Shown piece by piece: positions 25,500 to 35,369 of a DNA stretch of 64,000 nt (position 1 is its first letter; each line of letters starts with the position of its first letter). A model generated the notes under the pieces. It did not search any database and was not told the origin of the DNA. It worked only from the letters and a program-made list of their open reading frames with translations. Location of the stretch: assembly GCF_035552695.1 (NCBI RefSeq), contig NZ_DASZKT010000266.1, positions 1 through 64,000 of the forward strand, read 5' to 3'. The translations under genes and the position numbers were made by a program. Source of the DNA: Actinospica sp035552695 (lineage in GTDB: Bacteria; Actinomycetota; Actinomycetes; Streptomycetales; Catenulisporaceae).

Positions 25500-27232
25500 C
25501 CGGCCGTGCCGGTGCCGGTACCCGTACCGGTCGTGGTGGGGGACTGCGACAGGGCGTCGATGTCCTCCGGGGCCGTCTCCGCCGTCGCTCCGATCTGCGC
25601 GTTGACGTCGCCGATGTACTCGCGCGCCTCGTCGTCGGGCAGCCGGACGGCCAGCGCCCAGTAGTAGACGATCAGGCTGAATCCGGCCACGATCACCAGG
25701 TCCCACCACTGCGGAACGGTGTTGCTCGCGCCGCACGTCGTCGTCGACGCGGGGCCGTTCGCGCAGTAGCGGCCCTTCCAGGACAAGATGCCGATGCCGA
25801 CCAGATAGACCGGCAGCCACTGCGCGGAGCGCCAGTCCAGGTGCGGCAGGTGCGGGTTCAGCTTGAAGACGAAGTTCAGCGCGATCAGCCCGTAGCCGAT
25901 CAGGATCGCGAAGCCGAGCTTCTGCAGCGTGTCCCAGCCGGACCAGTAGATGATCAGGCCGGACACCATGAAGGCGAGCGGAGACCAGATGTCGCCGGCG
26001 GCCAGCCGGAACGGCCGGTAGCGGTCCCGGTCCTGGCGGCGCAGCGCGCCGAAGGCCAGCGGCGCGCCCGCGTACATCAGCACGCTCGCCGAGGTGACGA
26101 AGCCGACCAGCGACTTCCAGCTCGGGAACGGCAGGAACGCGATGCAGCCGATGACGAACGCCGTGAGCAGGCCGAACCACGGCACCCGCCGCAGGTTCGT
26201 CTTCTCGAAGATCTGCGGCACGTATCCGTTGCGGGACAGGCCGTAGGACACCCGCGATGAGGCCGTCACGTAGATCAGGCCGGTTCCCGAGGGCGAGATG
26301 ATCGCGTCGATGTAGAGGATCGTGCCCAGCCACCCGAGGCCGAGGACCGTGGCCAGGCCGGCGAACGGACCGGCGTCCCCCTTGAACGAGAGGTTCGCCC
26401 AGCCGTTCACGAGGGACGAGGAGGGCAGCGCGGCGATGAACACCACCTGGAGCAGGACGTATACCGCCGCGCCGAGCAGGATCGAGCCGATCACCGCGCG
26501 CGGAATGTCCTTCTGCGGATGGCGGGCCTCACCGGCGAGCTGGTCGGCCTGCTCGAAGCCCAGCAGCGCGAACATGATGCCGCTGGTGGAGACGGCCGAG
26601 AGCACGCCCTCCGAGCCGGTCGGCGCGAAGCCGTGGGCGCCGAAGTTCGAGCTATGCCAGTTCGTGGCCGCGAGCACGATGATCACGAACACCGGTACGG
26701 CGACCTTCCACCAGGTCGCGGCCGAATTCGTGTGCGCCAGCCAGCGCACGCCCAGGAAGTTGACCACCGTGAACAGCGCCATCAGGCCGATCGCGACCAG
26801 CAGGCCCTGCCAGGTCAGCGTGCCGTTGCTCTTCTGCAGCCAGCCCAGGTGCACCGAGGCGTACTTGATCGTCGCGTAGACCTCGATCGGCGCGACGGCG
26901 ACCGCCTGCAGGTAGGAGAACCAGCCGAACGAGGCTCCGGCCACCGAGCCGAAGGCGTAGTGCGGGAACCGGCCGGTGCCGCCCGCGACCGGGTAGGCGC
27001 CGCCGAGTTCGGCGTGCACGAGGGCCAGGATGATGATCGCTACCGCGCCGATACCCCAGGAGAGCAGCGCGGCGGTGCCCGCGGCCTGGGCCGCGTAGTA
27101 CGCGCCGAACAGCCAGCCAGAGCCGATGATCGAGCCCATCGACGCCCAGGTCAGGCCGACGAACCCGATCTCACGCTTGAGGGCGATACCACCGGGCTTG
27201 GCGCCCGGTGCGTTGAGCGAAGACGACGCCAT
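25484..27232 (-). CDS. APC-superfamily amino acid permease
   Basis: 582 aa from ATG 27232 (GGAG 6 nt upstream); an upstream start at 27286 would add an unlikely basic stretch. The N-terminal LTWASMGSIIGSGWLFGAYYAAQAAG is the APC helix-1 unwound substrate motif (GSIIGSGW). Twelve or more hydrophobic segments follow, as is normal for proton- or sodium-coupled amino acid importers. The cytoplasmic C-terminus ends in a TGTGTGTGT repeat. It stands alone, so regulation is likely local: a palindromic operator candidate lies at 27299-27315 in its promoter region. The substrate is unknown. Confidence 0.9.
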   Translation of the reverse strand: MASSSLNAPGAKPGGIALKREIGFVGLTWASMGSIIGSGWLFGAYYAAQAAGTAALLSWGIGAVAIIILALVHAELGGAYPVAGGTGRFPHYAFGSVAGASFGWFSYLQAVAVAPIEVYATIKYASVHLGWLQKSNGTLTWQGLLVAIGLMALFTVVNFLGVRWLAHTNSAATWWKVAVPVFVIIVLAATNWHSSNFGAHGFAPTGSEGVLSAVSTSGIMFALLGFEQADQLAGEARHPQKDIPRAVIGSILLGAAVYVLLQVVFIAALPSSSLVNGWANLSFKGDAGPFAGLATVLGLGWLGTILYIDAIISPSGTGLIYVTASSRVSYGLSRNGYVPQIFEKTNLRRVPWFGLLTAFVIGCIAFLPFPSWKSLVGFVTSASVLMYAGAPLAFGALRRQDRDRYRPFRLAAGDIWSPLAFMVSGLIIYWSGWDTLQKLGFAILIGYGLIALNFVFKLNPHLPHLDWRSAQWLPVYLVGIGILSWKGRYCANGPASTTTCGASNTVPQWWDLVIVAGFSLIVYYWALAVRLPDDEAREYIGDVNAQIGATAETAPEDIDALSQSPTTTGTGTGTGTAGQPPD

Positions 27233-27511
27233 GATCCACTCCGTTGGGAATCTGCCCGTGCCGCGGCGCGGGCGCAAGGCGGGCAAAGCGTATTAGCATA
27301 ATGAGCGAGTCATTACAGTGAAAATCTAAGCAAACTCTGCTCAATTGCCTAGGGGTTGGCACGCCGAACGGACGGCCTCATGCGGTGAGCGGAAGAACTG
27401 TTATAAGGCCGTGACCAGGCCACTGTGATCCCGCCCACAGGTCTCACGCTCACCACGAGTCCTCATCTACAATCCCGTAGAAACAAGACGCGGCCGGAGA
27501 CGGGAGACCGA
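27233..27511. promoter_or_regulatory. Divergent regulatory region between the APC permease and an unknown gene
   Basis: 279 bp, unusually AT-rich for this genome around 27291-27355. For the permease (minus strand) TTTCAC and TATGCT 17 bp apart form a plausible promoter around the palindrome. For the plus-strand gene TACAAT (27468-27473) is a good -10 about 38 bp before the start. Confidence 0.5.
27299..27315. promoter_or_regulatory. Operator-like palindrome TAATGA-N5-TCATTA
   Basis: A perfect inverted repeat with 6-bp arms (27299-27304 and 27310-27315) and the spacer GCGAG. It lies between the likely -35 and -10 of the permease promoter, about 70 bp before its ATG. The size suits a dimeric repressor such as a GntR- or MarR-type protein. 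Confidence 0.5.
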
Positions 27512-27862
27512 GTGACGAGCCAGCCGGACAGCTCGGACGTGCTGATCGACGCCCTGCGCATCGCCCAGCGGGAGGGCAATCCGGTCGCCGCCGGCGACCT
27601 GCAACGCTGGTACCGCATCATCCGCATCACGCGGCGGCGTTGGGGCAGCTTCACGCGCCGCCACCCGTCCCCGGTGTCGGACACGTTCGCCGCGCGCGCC
27701 GAGGACCTCGCCCGCGCCCTGCTCGACCGCTGCGGGCCGCGCCCCGGCGCCGGGGAGCCGCTGGACATCACCGACTGCCGCGACCTGGCCCGACGGCTCG
27801 CGGCCGTGCTCACCGCGACGGACCCGAACCGCGGCATACACCCGGCGTGGGCGGCGCGATGA
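27512..27862 (+). CDS. Hypothetical helical protein
   Basis: 116 aa from GTG 27512, chosen for GGGAGA upstream. Predicted all-helical and Arg-rich: VLIDALRIAQREGNPVAAGDLQRWYRIIRITRRRWGSF, then FAARAEDLARALLDRC and DLARRLAAVLTATDP. No known domain is recognised. The stop overlaps the start of the next gene (ATGA), so the pair is coupled. The basic helical character could suit nucleic-acid or protein binding, but this is not demonstrable. Confidence 0.6.
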   Translation: MTSQPDSSDVLIDALRIAQREGNPVAAGDLQRWYRIIRITRRRWGSFTRRHPSPVSDTFAARAEDLARALLDRCGPRPGAGEPLDITDCRDLARRLAAVLTATDPNRGIHPAWAAR

Positions 27863-28080
27863 GCCGCGGTTCACCCACGCCCGGCCCCCGCCGCCGCGCC
27901 GCGCCGCGCCCCGTGCGAGCCACCCGCTCCGAGGCCCCGGGACGCGCTTCGCAGCGCTCGAACTCCACCAAGATGCTGATCGACGCCCTTCAGCTGACGT
28001 TCGGCGCGTGCCTGTCCCTGATGATCGGCGGCTTCATCCTGGGCCTGCTGATCGTCATCGTCATCTACGTCATGAAGTGA
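27859..28080 (+). CDS. Small single-span membrane protein
   Basis: 73 aa, ATG overlapping the previous stop by 4 bp. The first ~40 residues are basic and Pro/Arg-rich (PGPRRRAAPRPVRATR). A single hydrophobic helix, ALQLTFGACLSLMIGG to LLIVIVIYVM, fills the C-terminus. The topology would put the basic tail in the cytoplasm. Coupled to the helical hypothetical gene upstream; the two probably act together. Function unknown. A strong terminator follows. Confidence 0.6.
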   Translation: MSRGSPTPGPRRRAAPRPVRATRSEAPGRASQRSNSTKMLIDALQLTFGACLSLMIGGFILGLLIVIVIYVMK

Positions 28081-28126
28081 CGAGAGCGACGCGAGCGCCG
28101 AGAGACGTCACCGGCACGACGAAGTA

Positions 28127-28158
28127 GTGCCCTGACGCGCTAGAACGCGCCAGGGCAC
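28127..28158. terminator. Bidirectional terminator-like hairpin
   Basis: Arms GTGCCCTG (28127-28134) and CAGGGCAC (28151-28158), one A/C mismatch, then an inner CGCG/CGCG stem and 6-nt loop. It lies between convergent genes ending at 28080 and 28182. Confidence 0.7.
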
Positions 28159-28181
28159 GGATACGGCTTCGAGGACTCCGG

Positions 28182-29348
28182 TCAGCCCTTCAGCAGCTGA
28201 CGCGCCATCACCACGCGCTGCACCTGGTTGGTGCCCTCGTAGATCTGGGTGATCTTGGCGTCGCGCATCATGCGCTCGAGCGGGTAGTCCTGGGTGTAGC
28301 CGTAGCCGCCGAGGAGCTGGACCGCGTCGATGGTGATCTCCATCGCGGCGTCGGAGGCGAAGCACTTGGCGGCGGCGCCGAAGTAGGTGAGGTCCGGGTC
28401 GTTGCGCTCGGACTTGGCGGCGGCCGTGTACGTGAGCTGACGCGCGGCGGTGAGCTTCATGCCCATGTCCGCGAGCATGAACTGCACGCCCTGGAGCTCG
28501 GCGATCGGCTTGCCGAACTGGCGGCGCTCCTTCACGTACTGCGTCGCGTACTCCAGCGCGCCCGCGGCCACGCCGACGGCCTGGGCGGCGATCGTCACGC
28601 GGGTGTGGTCCAGCGTGCGCATGGCAGTCCTGAAGCCGGTGCCGGGCTCGCCGATGATGCGGTCGCCGGGGATCCAGACGTTGTCGAAGTAGACCTCGCG
28701 GGTGGGCGAGCCCTTGATGCCGAGCTTCTTCTCGGGGGCGCCGAAGGACACGCCCTCGTCGGCCTTCTCGACCACGAACGCGGAGATGCCCTTGGTGCCG
28801 ATGCCCTGCTCGGTCACGGCCATCACGGTGTAGTACTCGGATACGCCCGCGTTGGTGATCCAGCGCTTGACGCCGTTGAGCCGCCAGCCGTCGCCGTCCG
28901 GCACGGCCCGGGTGGTCATGCCGCCCGCGTCAGAACCGGCCTCCGGCTCGGAAAGCGCGTAGGAGAACATCGCCTCGCCGCGCGCGACCGGGGTGAGGTA
29001 CTTGCGCTTGAGCTCCTCGGACCCGGACAGGATGATCGGCATCGTGCCCAGCTTGTTCACCGCCGGGATCAGCGAGGAGGACACGCAGGCGCGGGCCACC
29101 TCCTCGATGAGGATGCAGGTCGCGAGCGCGTCCGCACCGGCGCCGCCGTACTCCTCGGGGATGTGGATCGCGGCCATGTCGGCGGCGTGCAGAGCGTCGT
29201 GCGCCTCCTGCGGGTACCGGGCGTCGTGGTCGACGGCCGCGGCGTACGGCGCGATCTTGCTCTCGACGAGGCCGCGCACGGACTCGCGCAGCAGCTCGTG
29301 CTCTTCCCGGACGGCGTAGAGGTCGAATTCCTGGGTCACGAGCCCCAT
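28182..29348 (-). CDS. Acyl-CoA dehydrogenase
   Basis: 388 aa. FAD-dependent alpha,beta-desaturation of an acyl-CoA. Motifs: IHIPEEYGGAGADAL, the FAD/substrate loop YALSEPEAGSDAGGM, WITNAG, RRQFGKPIAELQGVQFMLADM, the catalytic-base region QLLGGYGYTQDYPLERMMRDAKI and the terminal YEGTNQVQRVVMAR. This is the short-chain/general ACAD form. A GTG three codons downstream (29339) is an alternative start. It is divergent from ugd. In Streptomyces a near-identical enzyme sits in the same purE/purK neighbourhood. Chain-length specificity cannot be read. Confidence 0.95.
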   Translation of the reverse strand: MGLVTQEFDLYAVREEHELLRESVRGLVESKIAPYAAAVDHDARYPQEAHDALHAADMAAIHIPEEYGGAGADALATCILIEEVARACVSSSLIPAVNKLGTMPIILSGSEELKRKYLTPVARGEAMFSYALSEPEAGSDAGGMTTRAVPDGDGWRLNGVKRWITNAGVSEYYTVMAVTEQGIGTKGISAFVVEKADEGVSFGAPEKKLGIKGSPTREVYFDNVWIPGDRIIGEPGTGFRTAMRTLDHTRVTIAAQAVGVAAGALEYATQYVKERRQFGKPIAELQGVQFMLADMGMKLTAARQLTYTAAAKSERNDPDLTYFGAAAKCFASDAAMEITIDAVQLLGGYGYTQDYPLERMMRDAKITQIYEGTNQVQRVVMARQLLKG

Positions 29349-29471
29349 GTTACCCGTCGGTAGGGAAAATAAAAGAGTTCCACCGTGGACTGTGGCCGAT
29401 GCCTCCTGACAAGCTTCAGGCTGCGTCGTTACTCTAGGGCGGTTGCTTTCGGCGAGAAGGGTTGGACAACG

Positions 29472-30815
29472 GTGAAGCGGATCACGGTCATCGGCACGGG
29501 ATATCTCGGCGCGGTGCACGCCGCTTCCATGGCCTCGTTGGGCTACGAGGTTCTGGGAATGGACGTGGACGCCGAGAAGATCGCCGCGCTCGCGGCCGGG
29601 CGTCCGCCCTTCTTCGAGCCCGGCTTCGACGAGCTGCTCGGGGAGCAGGTCGCGTCCGGGCGGCTCAGGTTCACGAACTCCTACGCGGACCTCGCGTCGT
29701 TCGGCGGCGAGGAGCGCGGGGACACGGTGCACTTCGTGTGCGTCAACACCCCGCAGCGCAAGGGCGAGTACGCGGCGGACACCGCGTACATCGACTCGGT
29801 GATCGACAACCTGGCGCCGCTGCTTGACGTGCCGACGCTGATCATCGGCAAGTCCACCGTCCCGGCCGGCACCGCCGCCCGGCTCACCTCCCGGCTGCGC
29901 GCGCTGTCCCCGGCGGGTGACGAGATGCGGCTGGCGTGGAACCCGGAGTTCCTGCGCGAGGGCTACGCGATCGAGGACACGCTGCGCCCGGACCGCCTCG
30001 TCATCGGCGTACAGGACGCCGAGTCCGAGGCGGCGCTGCGCGAGGTCTACCGGCCGCTGACCGACGCGGGCATCCCGCTGCTGGTGACCGACCTGGCCAC
30101 CTCCGAACTGGTGAAGGCGGCCGCGAACGCGTTCCTGTCCACCAAGATCTCGTTCATCAACGCGATGGCCGAGGTGTGCGAGGCCGCCGGCGCCGACGTG
30201 ATGCTGCTGTCCAAGGCGCTGTCCTTCGACCCGCGGATCGGCGGCCGGTTCCTGGTGCCGGGCCTCGGCTTCGGCGGCGGCTGCCTGCCCAAGGACATCC
30301 GCGCCTTCATGGCCCGCGCGGGCGAGCTCGGCGCCGACCAGGCGCTCGCGTTCCTCAAGGAGGTCGACGCGATCAACATGCGCCGCCGCGCGCGCACCAT
30401 CGACCTCGCGCGCGAGGAGTGCGACGGCTCGTTCCTCGGCAAGCGCATCGCCGTCTGGGGCGCGGCGTTCAAGCCGGACACCGACGACGTGCGCGACTCG
30501 CCCGCGCTGAACGTGGCCGCCTCGATCCTGCTGCAGGGCGCGCAGGTGACCGTGTACGACCCGAAGGCGAACGACACCGCCGCGAAGAACTTCCCGACGC
30601 TCACCTACGCGGACAGCGCGCTCGAGGCGGCTCAGGGCGCGGACCTGATCCTGCACCTGACCGAGTGGCGCGAGTTCCGCGAGCTCGACCCGAACGCGGT
30701 CGGCGAGGTCGTGGCCGAGCGCCGCGTGCTCGACGGCCGCAACGCCCTCGACTCCGACCTCTGGCGCGCCGCGGGCTTCACCTACCGCGCGCTGGGGCGG
30801 CCGAGCGCCGCGTAG
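29472..30815 (+). CDS. UDP-glucose/GDP-mannose dehydrogenase family protein (UDP-glucose 6-dehydrogenase)
   Basis: 447 aa from GTG 29472, with GAGAAGG upstream. The NAD-binding loop VIGTGYLGAVHAA is at residues 6-18, followed by IIGKSTVPAGTA, the substrate loop EFLREGYAIEDTLRPDRLV, and the catalytic Cys in GFGGGCLPKD. It oxidises UDP-glucose to UDP-glucuronate in two NAD-dependent steps for cell-surface polysaccharide. GDP-mannose dehydrogenase is the main alternative. It is divergent from the ACAD and convergent with purE, only 6 bp away. Confidence 0.93.
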   Translation: MKRITVIGTGYLGAVHAASMASLGYEVLGMDVDAEKIAALAAGRPPFFEPGFDELLGEQVASGRLRFTNSYADLASFGGEERGDTVHFVCVNTPQRKGEYAADTAYIDSVIDNLAPLLDVPTLIIGKSTVPAGTAARLTSRLRALSPAGDEMRLAWNPEFLREGYAIEDTLRPDRLVIGVQDAESEAALREVYRPLTDAGIPLLVTDLATSELVKAAANAFLSTKISFINAMAEVCEAAGADVMLLSKALSFDPRIGGRFLVPGLGFGGGCLPKDIRAFMARAGELGADQALAFLKEVDAINMRRRARTIDLAREECDGSFLGKRIAVWGAAFKPDTDDVRDSPALNVAASILLQGAQVTVYDPKANDTAAKNFPTLTYADSALEAAQGADLILHLTEWREFRELDPNAVGEVVAERRVLDGRNALDSDLWRAAGFTYRALGRPSAA

Positions 30816-30821
30816 CTCCGG

Positions 30822-31323
<502 letters not shown>

Positions 31324-31331
<8 letters not shown>

Positions 31332-32529
31332 CGATCTCGCCTCTCAGGTAGGCCGCCGCGTGGCGGGCGCGCTCGACGCAGTCGTCGAAGTCATCGCCGA
31401 GCACGGTCACGTGCCCGATCTTGCGTCCTGGCTTGACGTCCTTGCCGTAATTGTGGATCTTCAGCCCGGGGTCGCGGGCCAGGCAGTGCAGATAGGCCGG
31501 GTAGAGGTCCGGCAGGTCGAGGCCGATGACGTTCGCCATCACGGCCAGCGGGGCGTGCGGCGCGGGCGAGCCGAGCGGCAGGTCGAGCACGGCCCGCAGG
31601 TGGTTCTCGAACTGGCTGGTCAGCGCGCCGTCGATGGTCCAGTGCCCGGAGTTGTGCGGCCGCATCGCGAGCTCGTTGATCCACAGCCGGCCGTCCGCGG
31701 TCTGGAAGAGCTCCACCGCGAGCATGCCGGTGACGTCGAGTTCCTTGGCGATCGTCAGCGCGATCCGCTGGGCCTCGAGGGCGTGCGCCTCGTCCACGGC
31801 GGGCGCCGGGGCGTACACCTCGCGGCAGATTCCGTCCCTTTGCACCGTCTCGACCACCGGATAGGCCACGGCCTGGCCGTGCGGGGAGCGCGCGACCTGC
31901 GCGGCGAGTTCCCGGACGAAGGGCACCGCGGCCTCGGCGAGCAGGCTCACGCCGCGCTCGGCCGCCTCCGCGATCACCCGTGCGGCCGCGTCGGCGTCCT
32001 CGACCACCCACACGCCGCGGCCGTCGTAGCCGCCGCGGGTGGCCTTGAGCACGATCGGCCAGCCGGTCTTGCCGGCCAGGTCGGCGGCGTCGGCCGGGCC
32101 GGTCACCCGGGTCCACTCCGGGCAGGGCAGGCCGAGGCCGGACAACCGCTCCCGCATCTCGGCCTTGTCCTGCGCGTAGAGCAGCGCGCCCGGCCCGGGC
32201 CGTACCGGGACACCCGTCGCCACCAGCGCTTCGAGCACGTCGGCGGGCACGTGCTCGTGCTCGAAGGTGACGACGTCGCAGCCGCGGGCGAAGTCGAGGA
32301 CCGCCCGCATGTCCCCCGGATGGCCGGAGACGACGTCGGGGACCACCTGGTTGGCGCAGTCCTGCGGGTCGGCGGAGAGCACGCGCAGCCGCAGGCCGAG
32401 GGCGATCGCGGCGGGCTGCATCATCCGCGCCAGCTGACCGGCGCCGATGACGCCGACGCGCGGGGCCGAGGGACCGAGGGAGGGGTGAGCCGGGTTCACG
32501 GGCGTCAAGCCTAACCGAAGCCGATTCAC
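31324..32529 (-). CDS. purK: N5-carboxyaminoimidazole ribonucleotide synthase
   Basis: 401 aa, ATP-grasp enzyme making N5-CAIR from AIR, ATP and bicarbonate; its product is used by PurE. The N-terminal RVGVIGAGQLARMMQ begins the fold at about residue 24, then the ATP-grasp KATRGGYDGRGVWVVED and the metal-binding ELAMRPHNSGHWTIDG. The start is uncertain: GTG 32529 has AAGGA 12 nt upstream, while GTG 32499 would remove ten non-conserved residues. AT-rich DNA (32545-32560) upstream may hold the promoter. Confidence 0.95.
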
Positions 32530-32704
32530 GGGCCGTTTTCATCCTTATATGCTCTAATTTACTGCTGGGGACGACGAGGCCCTCGATCGGCAAAGGCTCC
32601 GTCACAGCTCTGCTACGACCCGTCGCACGGCGGCGGGCGGTTGAGAAGGAGCCGCTAGTCTCGTTACACGAACCGCTCCCGGACTGTCAGGCAGGTACCC
32701 CACG

Positions 32705-33256
32705 GTGGCATTGGTCAGCGCTGTATACGGCAAAGTCGAGCATCTGATCCACGAGGTCGCGAAGTTCGGCATCGTCGGTGGCATCTCCTATGTCGTCACC
32801 ATCGCGGTCAACTACGCCTACCTGATCTTCCAGAAGAACGACGAGCTCACCGCGTACATCGTGGCGAACGTCGTGGCGACCGGCGTCGCATACCTGGGCA
32901 ACCGGTACTGGACCTACAAGGAGCGCGACGCCGCCGGCGACGCCCGCGAGGTGGTCCTGTTCGCGGCCATCAACGGAATCGCGATCGCCATTCAGACCGG
33001 CATCACGGCCCTGACGTACTACGTGATGCACATGGACAGCCACCTGGAGATCTTCTTCAGCAAGTTCATCCTGGCCATCGGCATCGGCATGGCCTTCCGC
33101 TTCTGGTGCTACCGGACCTTCATCTTCCCGAAGGCCGAGCCGGCGCTGGCCGCGGACGAGTTCCAGTACAGCGAGCCGCTGCCCACCTCGGAGCTCGCCT
33201 CCGAGGCCCCGAAGTCCGGCGCCGGCGCGCTGCTCTCGAGGGTCAGCCGCTTCTAG
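32705..33256 (+). CDS. GtrA family membrane protein
   Basis: 183 aa, GTG start. Four hydrophobic helices in the GtrA pattern: AKFGIVGGISYVVTIAVNYAYLIF, AYIVANVVATGVAYLGNRYWTYKER, LFAAINGIAIAIQTGITALTYYV and FILAIGIGMAFRFWCYRTFIF. GtrA proteins help translocate lipid-linked sugars or assemble surface polysaccharide. The nearby ugd and GT2 genes fit this. A ~40-residue acidic/Ser tail extends past the fold. It stands alone between purK (divergent) and a sensor kinase (convergent). Confidence 0.9.
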   Translation: MALVSAVYGKVEHLIHEVAKFGIVGGISYVVTIAVNYAYLIFQKNDELTAYIVANVVATGVAYLGNRYWTYKERDAAGDAREVVLFAAINGIAIAIQTGITALTYYVMHMDSHLEIFFSKFILAIGIGMAFRFWCYRTFIFPKAEPALAADEFQYSEPLPTSELASEAPKSGAGALLSRVSRF

Positions 33257-33293
33257 GCGAATCCAGGCGACGCGGTTCGTACGCTTACGCCAC

Positions 33294-33326
33294 GGCCCCG
33301 CACCCCTCTCCGGGAGGTGCGGGGCC
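33294..33326. terminator. Terminator-like hairpin between gtrA and the sensor kinase
   Basis: Perfect 11-bp arms GGCCCCGCACC (33294-33304) and GGTGCGGGGCC (33316-33326) with an 11-nt loop, 38 bp after the gtrA stop. The two flanking genes converge on it. Confidence 0.7.
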
Positions 33327-33423
33327 GATCGCTTTCCCGGGGACCTTCGGGGACCTTGCGGCCGTGGGCGCGACCCGTCGGCCGTGCCCCCGCCGCTCAG
33401 ACCTGCCGCTCAGGCCCTGCCGC

Positions 33424-34668
33424 TCAGCCGAAGCGCGGCAGGAACAGCGCGAACACCGGGGGGCGCTGCTGCAGCAGTTCGAGCCGTCCGCCGTCCGCCT
33501 CGGCGAGTTCCCGGGCCACGGTGAGTCCGAGGCCGGTCGAGGCGCGGCCGGAGACCGCCCGCTCGAAGACGCGGGCACCGAGCTCGGGCGGCACTCCAGG
33601 GCCCTCGTCGGACACCTCGATGACCACCGAGCCGCCCGCCGTACGGGTGCGGATGGTGACCGGGCCCGCGCCGTGCATCAGCGAGTTCTCCAGCAGCGTG
33701 GCGAGCACCTGGGCGAAGGAGCCCGGCGTGGCGGCGGCGAGCAGGCCGCGGCCGCCGTCCACCCGGATCAGCCGGCGCGCGCTGCGGAAGGCCGGGCGCC
33801 ACTCGAAGATCTGCTGCCGGATGATCAGGTCGATGTCGGTCGGCACCCCCGCGGAGTCCGCGCGCGTGTCGCCGGAGTCGGTGAGCAGCCGCTGAACGAC
33901 GTCCGTAAGCCGCTCGACCTGGGTCAACGCGATCTCGGCCTCTTCCTTGACCGTCTCCATGTCGGCCGCCGCGCTGATCTCCTCGAGGCGCATCGAGAGC
34001 GCGGTCAGCGGGGTGCGCAGCTGGTGCGAGGCATCGGCGGCCAGCCTGCGTTCCTTGGCCTGGATCTTGGACACCCGGTCCGAGGAGTGGTCGATGACCT
34101 CGGCGATCCGGTCGAGCTCGGCGATGCCGTAGCGCCGGTGCCGCGGCCGCTGGTCGCCCGCGCCGAGCCGCTCCGCGGTGCTGGCCAGCTCACCGAAGGG
34201 ACGCGAGATCCGGCGCGCCTGCAGGTAGGCGACGCCCGCGGCGGCGGCGAAGGCGGCCAGCGCGGCGGCCACCAGCAGCACCATCTGCAGCCGGATCCGG
34301 CCGGAGACCGAGGCCCAGGACTCGCTGACGATCACCCGTTCGCCGTACTTGCCCTGGTAGGTCTCGCTCGCGCGCGCCTGGTCGGTGATCGTCGGGCCGA
34401 TGTACACCGAGGTGTGCGGGGAGCCCGTCGGGAAGGTGATCTGCGCGCCGCGGCCGGCGGACAGGTCCGCCGTCAGCGCGTGCGTGTCGAACTGACGGTT
34501 CGCCAGCTGAACGTCCGTCAGGATGCCGATCCGCTGGACCTCCTGGTTCAGCGCGTCCTGCGCCGAACGGGTGACGAACTTGGCATCCAGGAACGCGAAG
34601 GGCACGCCGAGCAGCGCGGTCACCACGAACACCGCGGTCACCATGGACCGCATCAACCTGCCGCGCAC
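33424..34668 (-). CDS. Sensor histidine kinase
   Basis: 414 aa. The first helix (VTAVFVVTALLGVPFAFL, 10-27) and second helix (LVAAALAAFAAAAGVAYL, about 132-149) flank an extracytoplasmic sensor of ~100 residues. A HAMP region follows, then the HisKA box AADASHQLRTPLTAL with phospho-His at residue 215, and an ATP-binding domain with ENSLMHG (N box), DEGPGVP (G1) and STGLGLTVARELAEADGG (G2). It is transcribed after its response regulator 29 bp upstream. The signal is unknown. Confidence 0.93.
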   Translation of the reverse strand: MRGRLMRSMVTAVFVVTALLGVPFAFLDAKFVTRSAQDALNQEVQRIGILTDVQLANRQFDTHALTADLSAGRGAQITFPTGSPHTSVYIGPTITDQARASETYQGKYGERVIVSESWASVSGRIRLQMVLLVAAALAAFAAAAGVAYLQARRISRPFGELASTAERLGAGDQRPRHRRYGIAELDRIAEVIDHSSDRVSKIQAKERRLAADASHQLRTPLTALSMRLEEISAAADMETVKEEAEIALTQVERLTDVVQRLLTDSGDTRADSAGVPTDIDLIIRQQIFEWRPAFRSARRLIRVDGGRGLLAAATPGSFAQVLATLLENSLMHGAGPVTIRTRTAGGSVVIEVSDEGPGVPPELGARVFERAVSGRASTGLGLTVARELAEADGGRLELLQQRPPVFALFLPRFG

Positions 34669-34697
34669 GCGTGTTGTCTCCCCTTCCGCGAGCCGCG

Positions 34698-35369
34698 TCA
34701 GCTGCGTTCGAAGCGGAAGCCGACCCCGCGCACGGTGGAGATGAACCGCGGGTTGCCGGCGTCGTCACCCAGCTTCTTGCGCAGCCAGGAGATGTGCATG
34801 TCCAGGGTCTTCGTGGAGGACCACCACGTGGTGTCCCAGACCTCGCGCATCAACTGCTCGCGGGTGATCACCCGGCCGGCGTCGCGCACCAGCACGCGCA
34901 GCAGGTCGAACTCCTTGGCGGTGAGGTTCAGCTCCTCGTCGCCGAGGTAGGCGCGGTGCGACTCCACGTCGATGCGCACGCCGCGCGCGGTGCTGGCCGA
35001 CTCGGGGGCCCCGCGGCGCAGCAGCGCCCGCACCCGCGCGAGCAGCTCGGCCAGCCGGAAGGGCTTGGTCACGTAGTCGTCGGCCCCGGCGTCGAGGCCG
35101 ACCACCGTGTCCACCTCGTCGGCTCGGGCCGTGAGCACCAGCACCGGGAAGCCGTGGCCCTCGGAGCGCAGCCGTCGGCACACCTCCAGGCCGTCCATGC
35201 CCGGCAGGCCGAGGTCGAGGACCAGCAGGTCCACCGCCCCGGACAGGGCGTGCTCCAGGGCCGTCGGCCCGTCGCCGCGCACCTGGACCTCGTAGCCCTC
35301 GCGCCGCAGCGCTCGCGCCAGCGGGTCGGCGATCGCGGTGTCGTCCTCTGCCAGCAATACCCGGGTCAT
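34698..35369 (-). CDS. OmpR-family response regulator
   Basis: 223 aa from ATG 35369, where RVLLAEDDTAIADPLARAL begins the receiver domain; an in-frame ATG at 35408 has no support. The acidic pair, the phospho-acceptor Asp in LLVLDLGLPGMDG, the Thr in LVLTARAD and the Lys in DDYVTKPFRL are all present. The C-terminal winged helix (NLTAKEFDLLRVLVRD ... VRGVGFRF) binds DNA. No ribosome site precedes the ATG, and TACGAT lies 6 bp upstream, so the mRNA is probably leaderless. It is the partner of the downstream histidine kinase. Confidence 0.94.
   Translation of the reverse strand: MTRVLLAEDDTAIADPLARALRREGYEVQVRGDGPTALEHALSGAVDLLVLDLGLPGMDGLEVCRRLRSEGHGFPVLVLTARADEVDTVVGLDAGADDYVTKPFRLAELLARVRALLRRGAPESASTARGVRIDVESHRAYLGDEELNLTAKEFDLLRVLVRDAGRVITREQLMREVWDTTWWSSTKTLDMHISWLRKKLGDDAGNPRFISTVRGVGFRFERS

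Noticed and set aside
28182..30656. One 824-residue minus-strand protein joining acyl-CoA dehydrogenase to an upstream region
   Set aside because: The upstream part is antisense to the ugd gene and carries no domain. The enzyme starts at about 29348.
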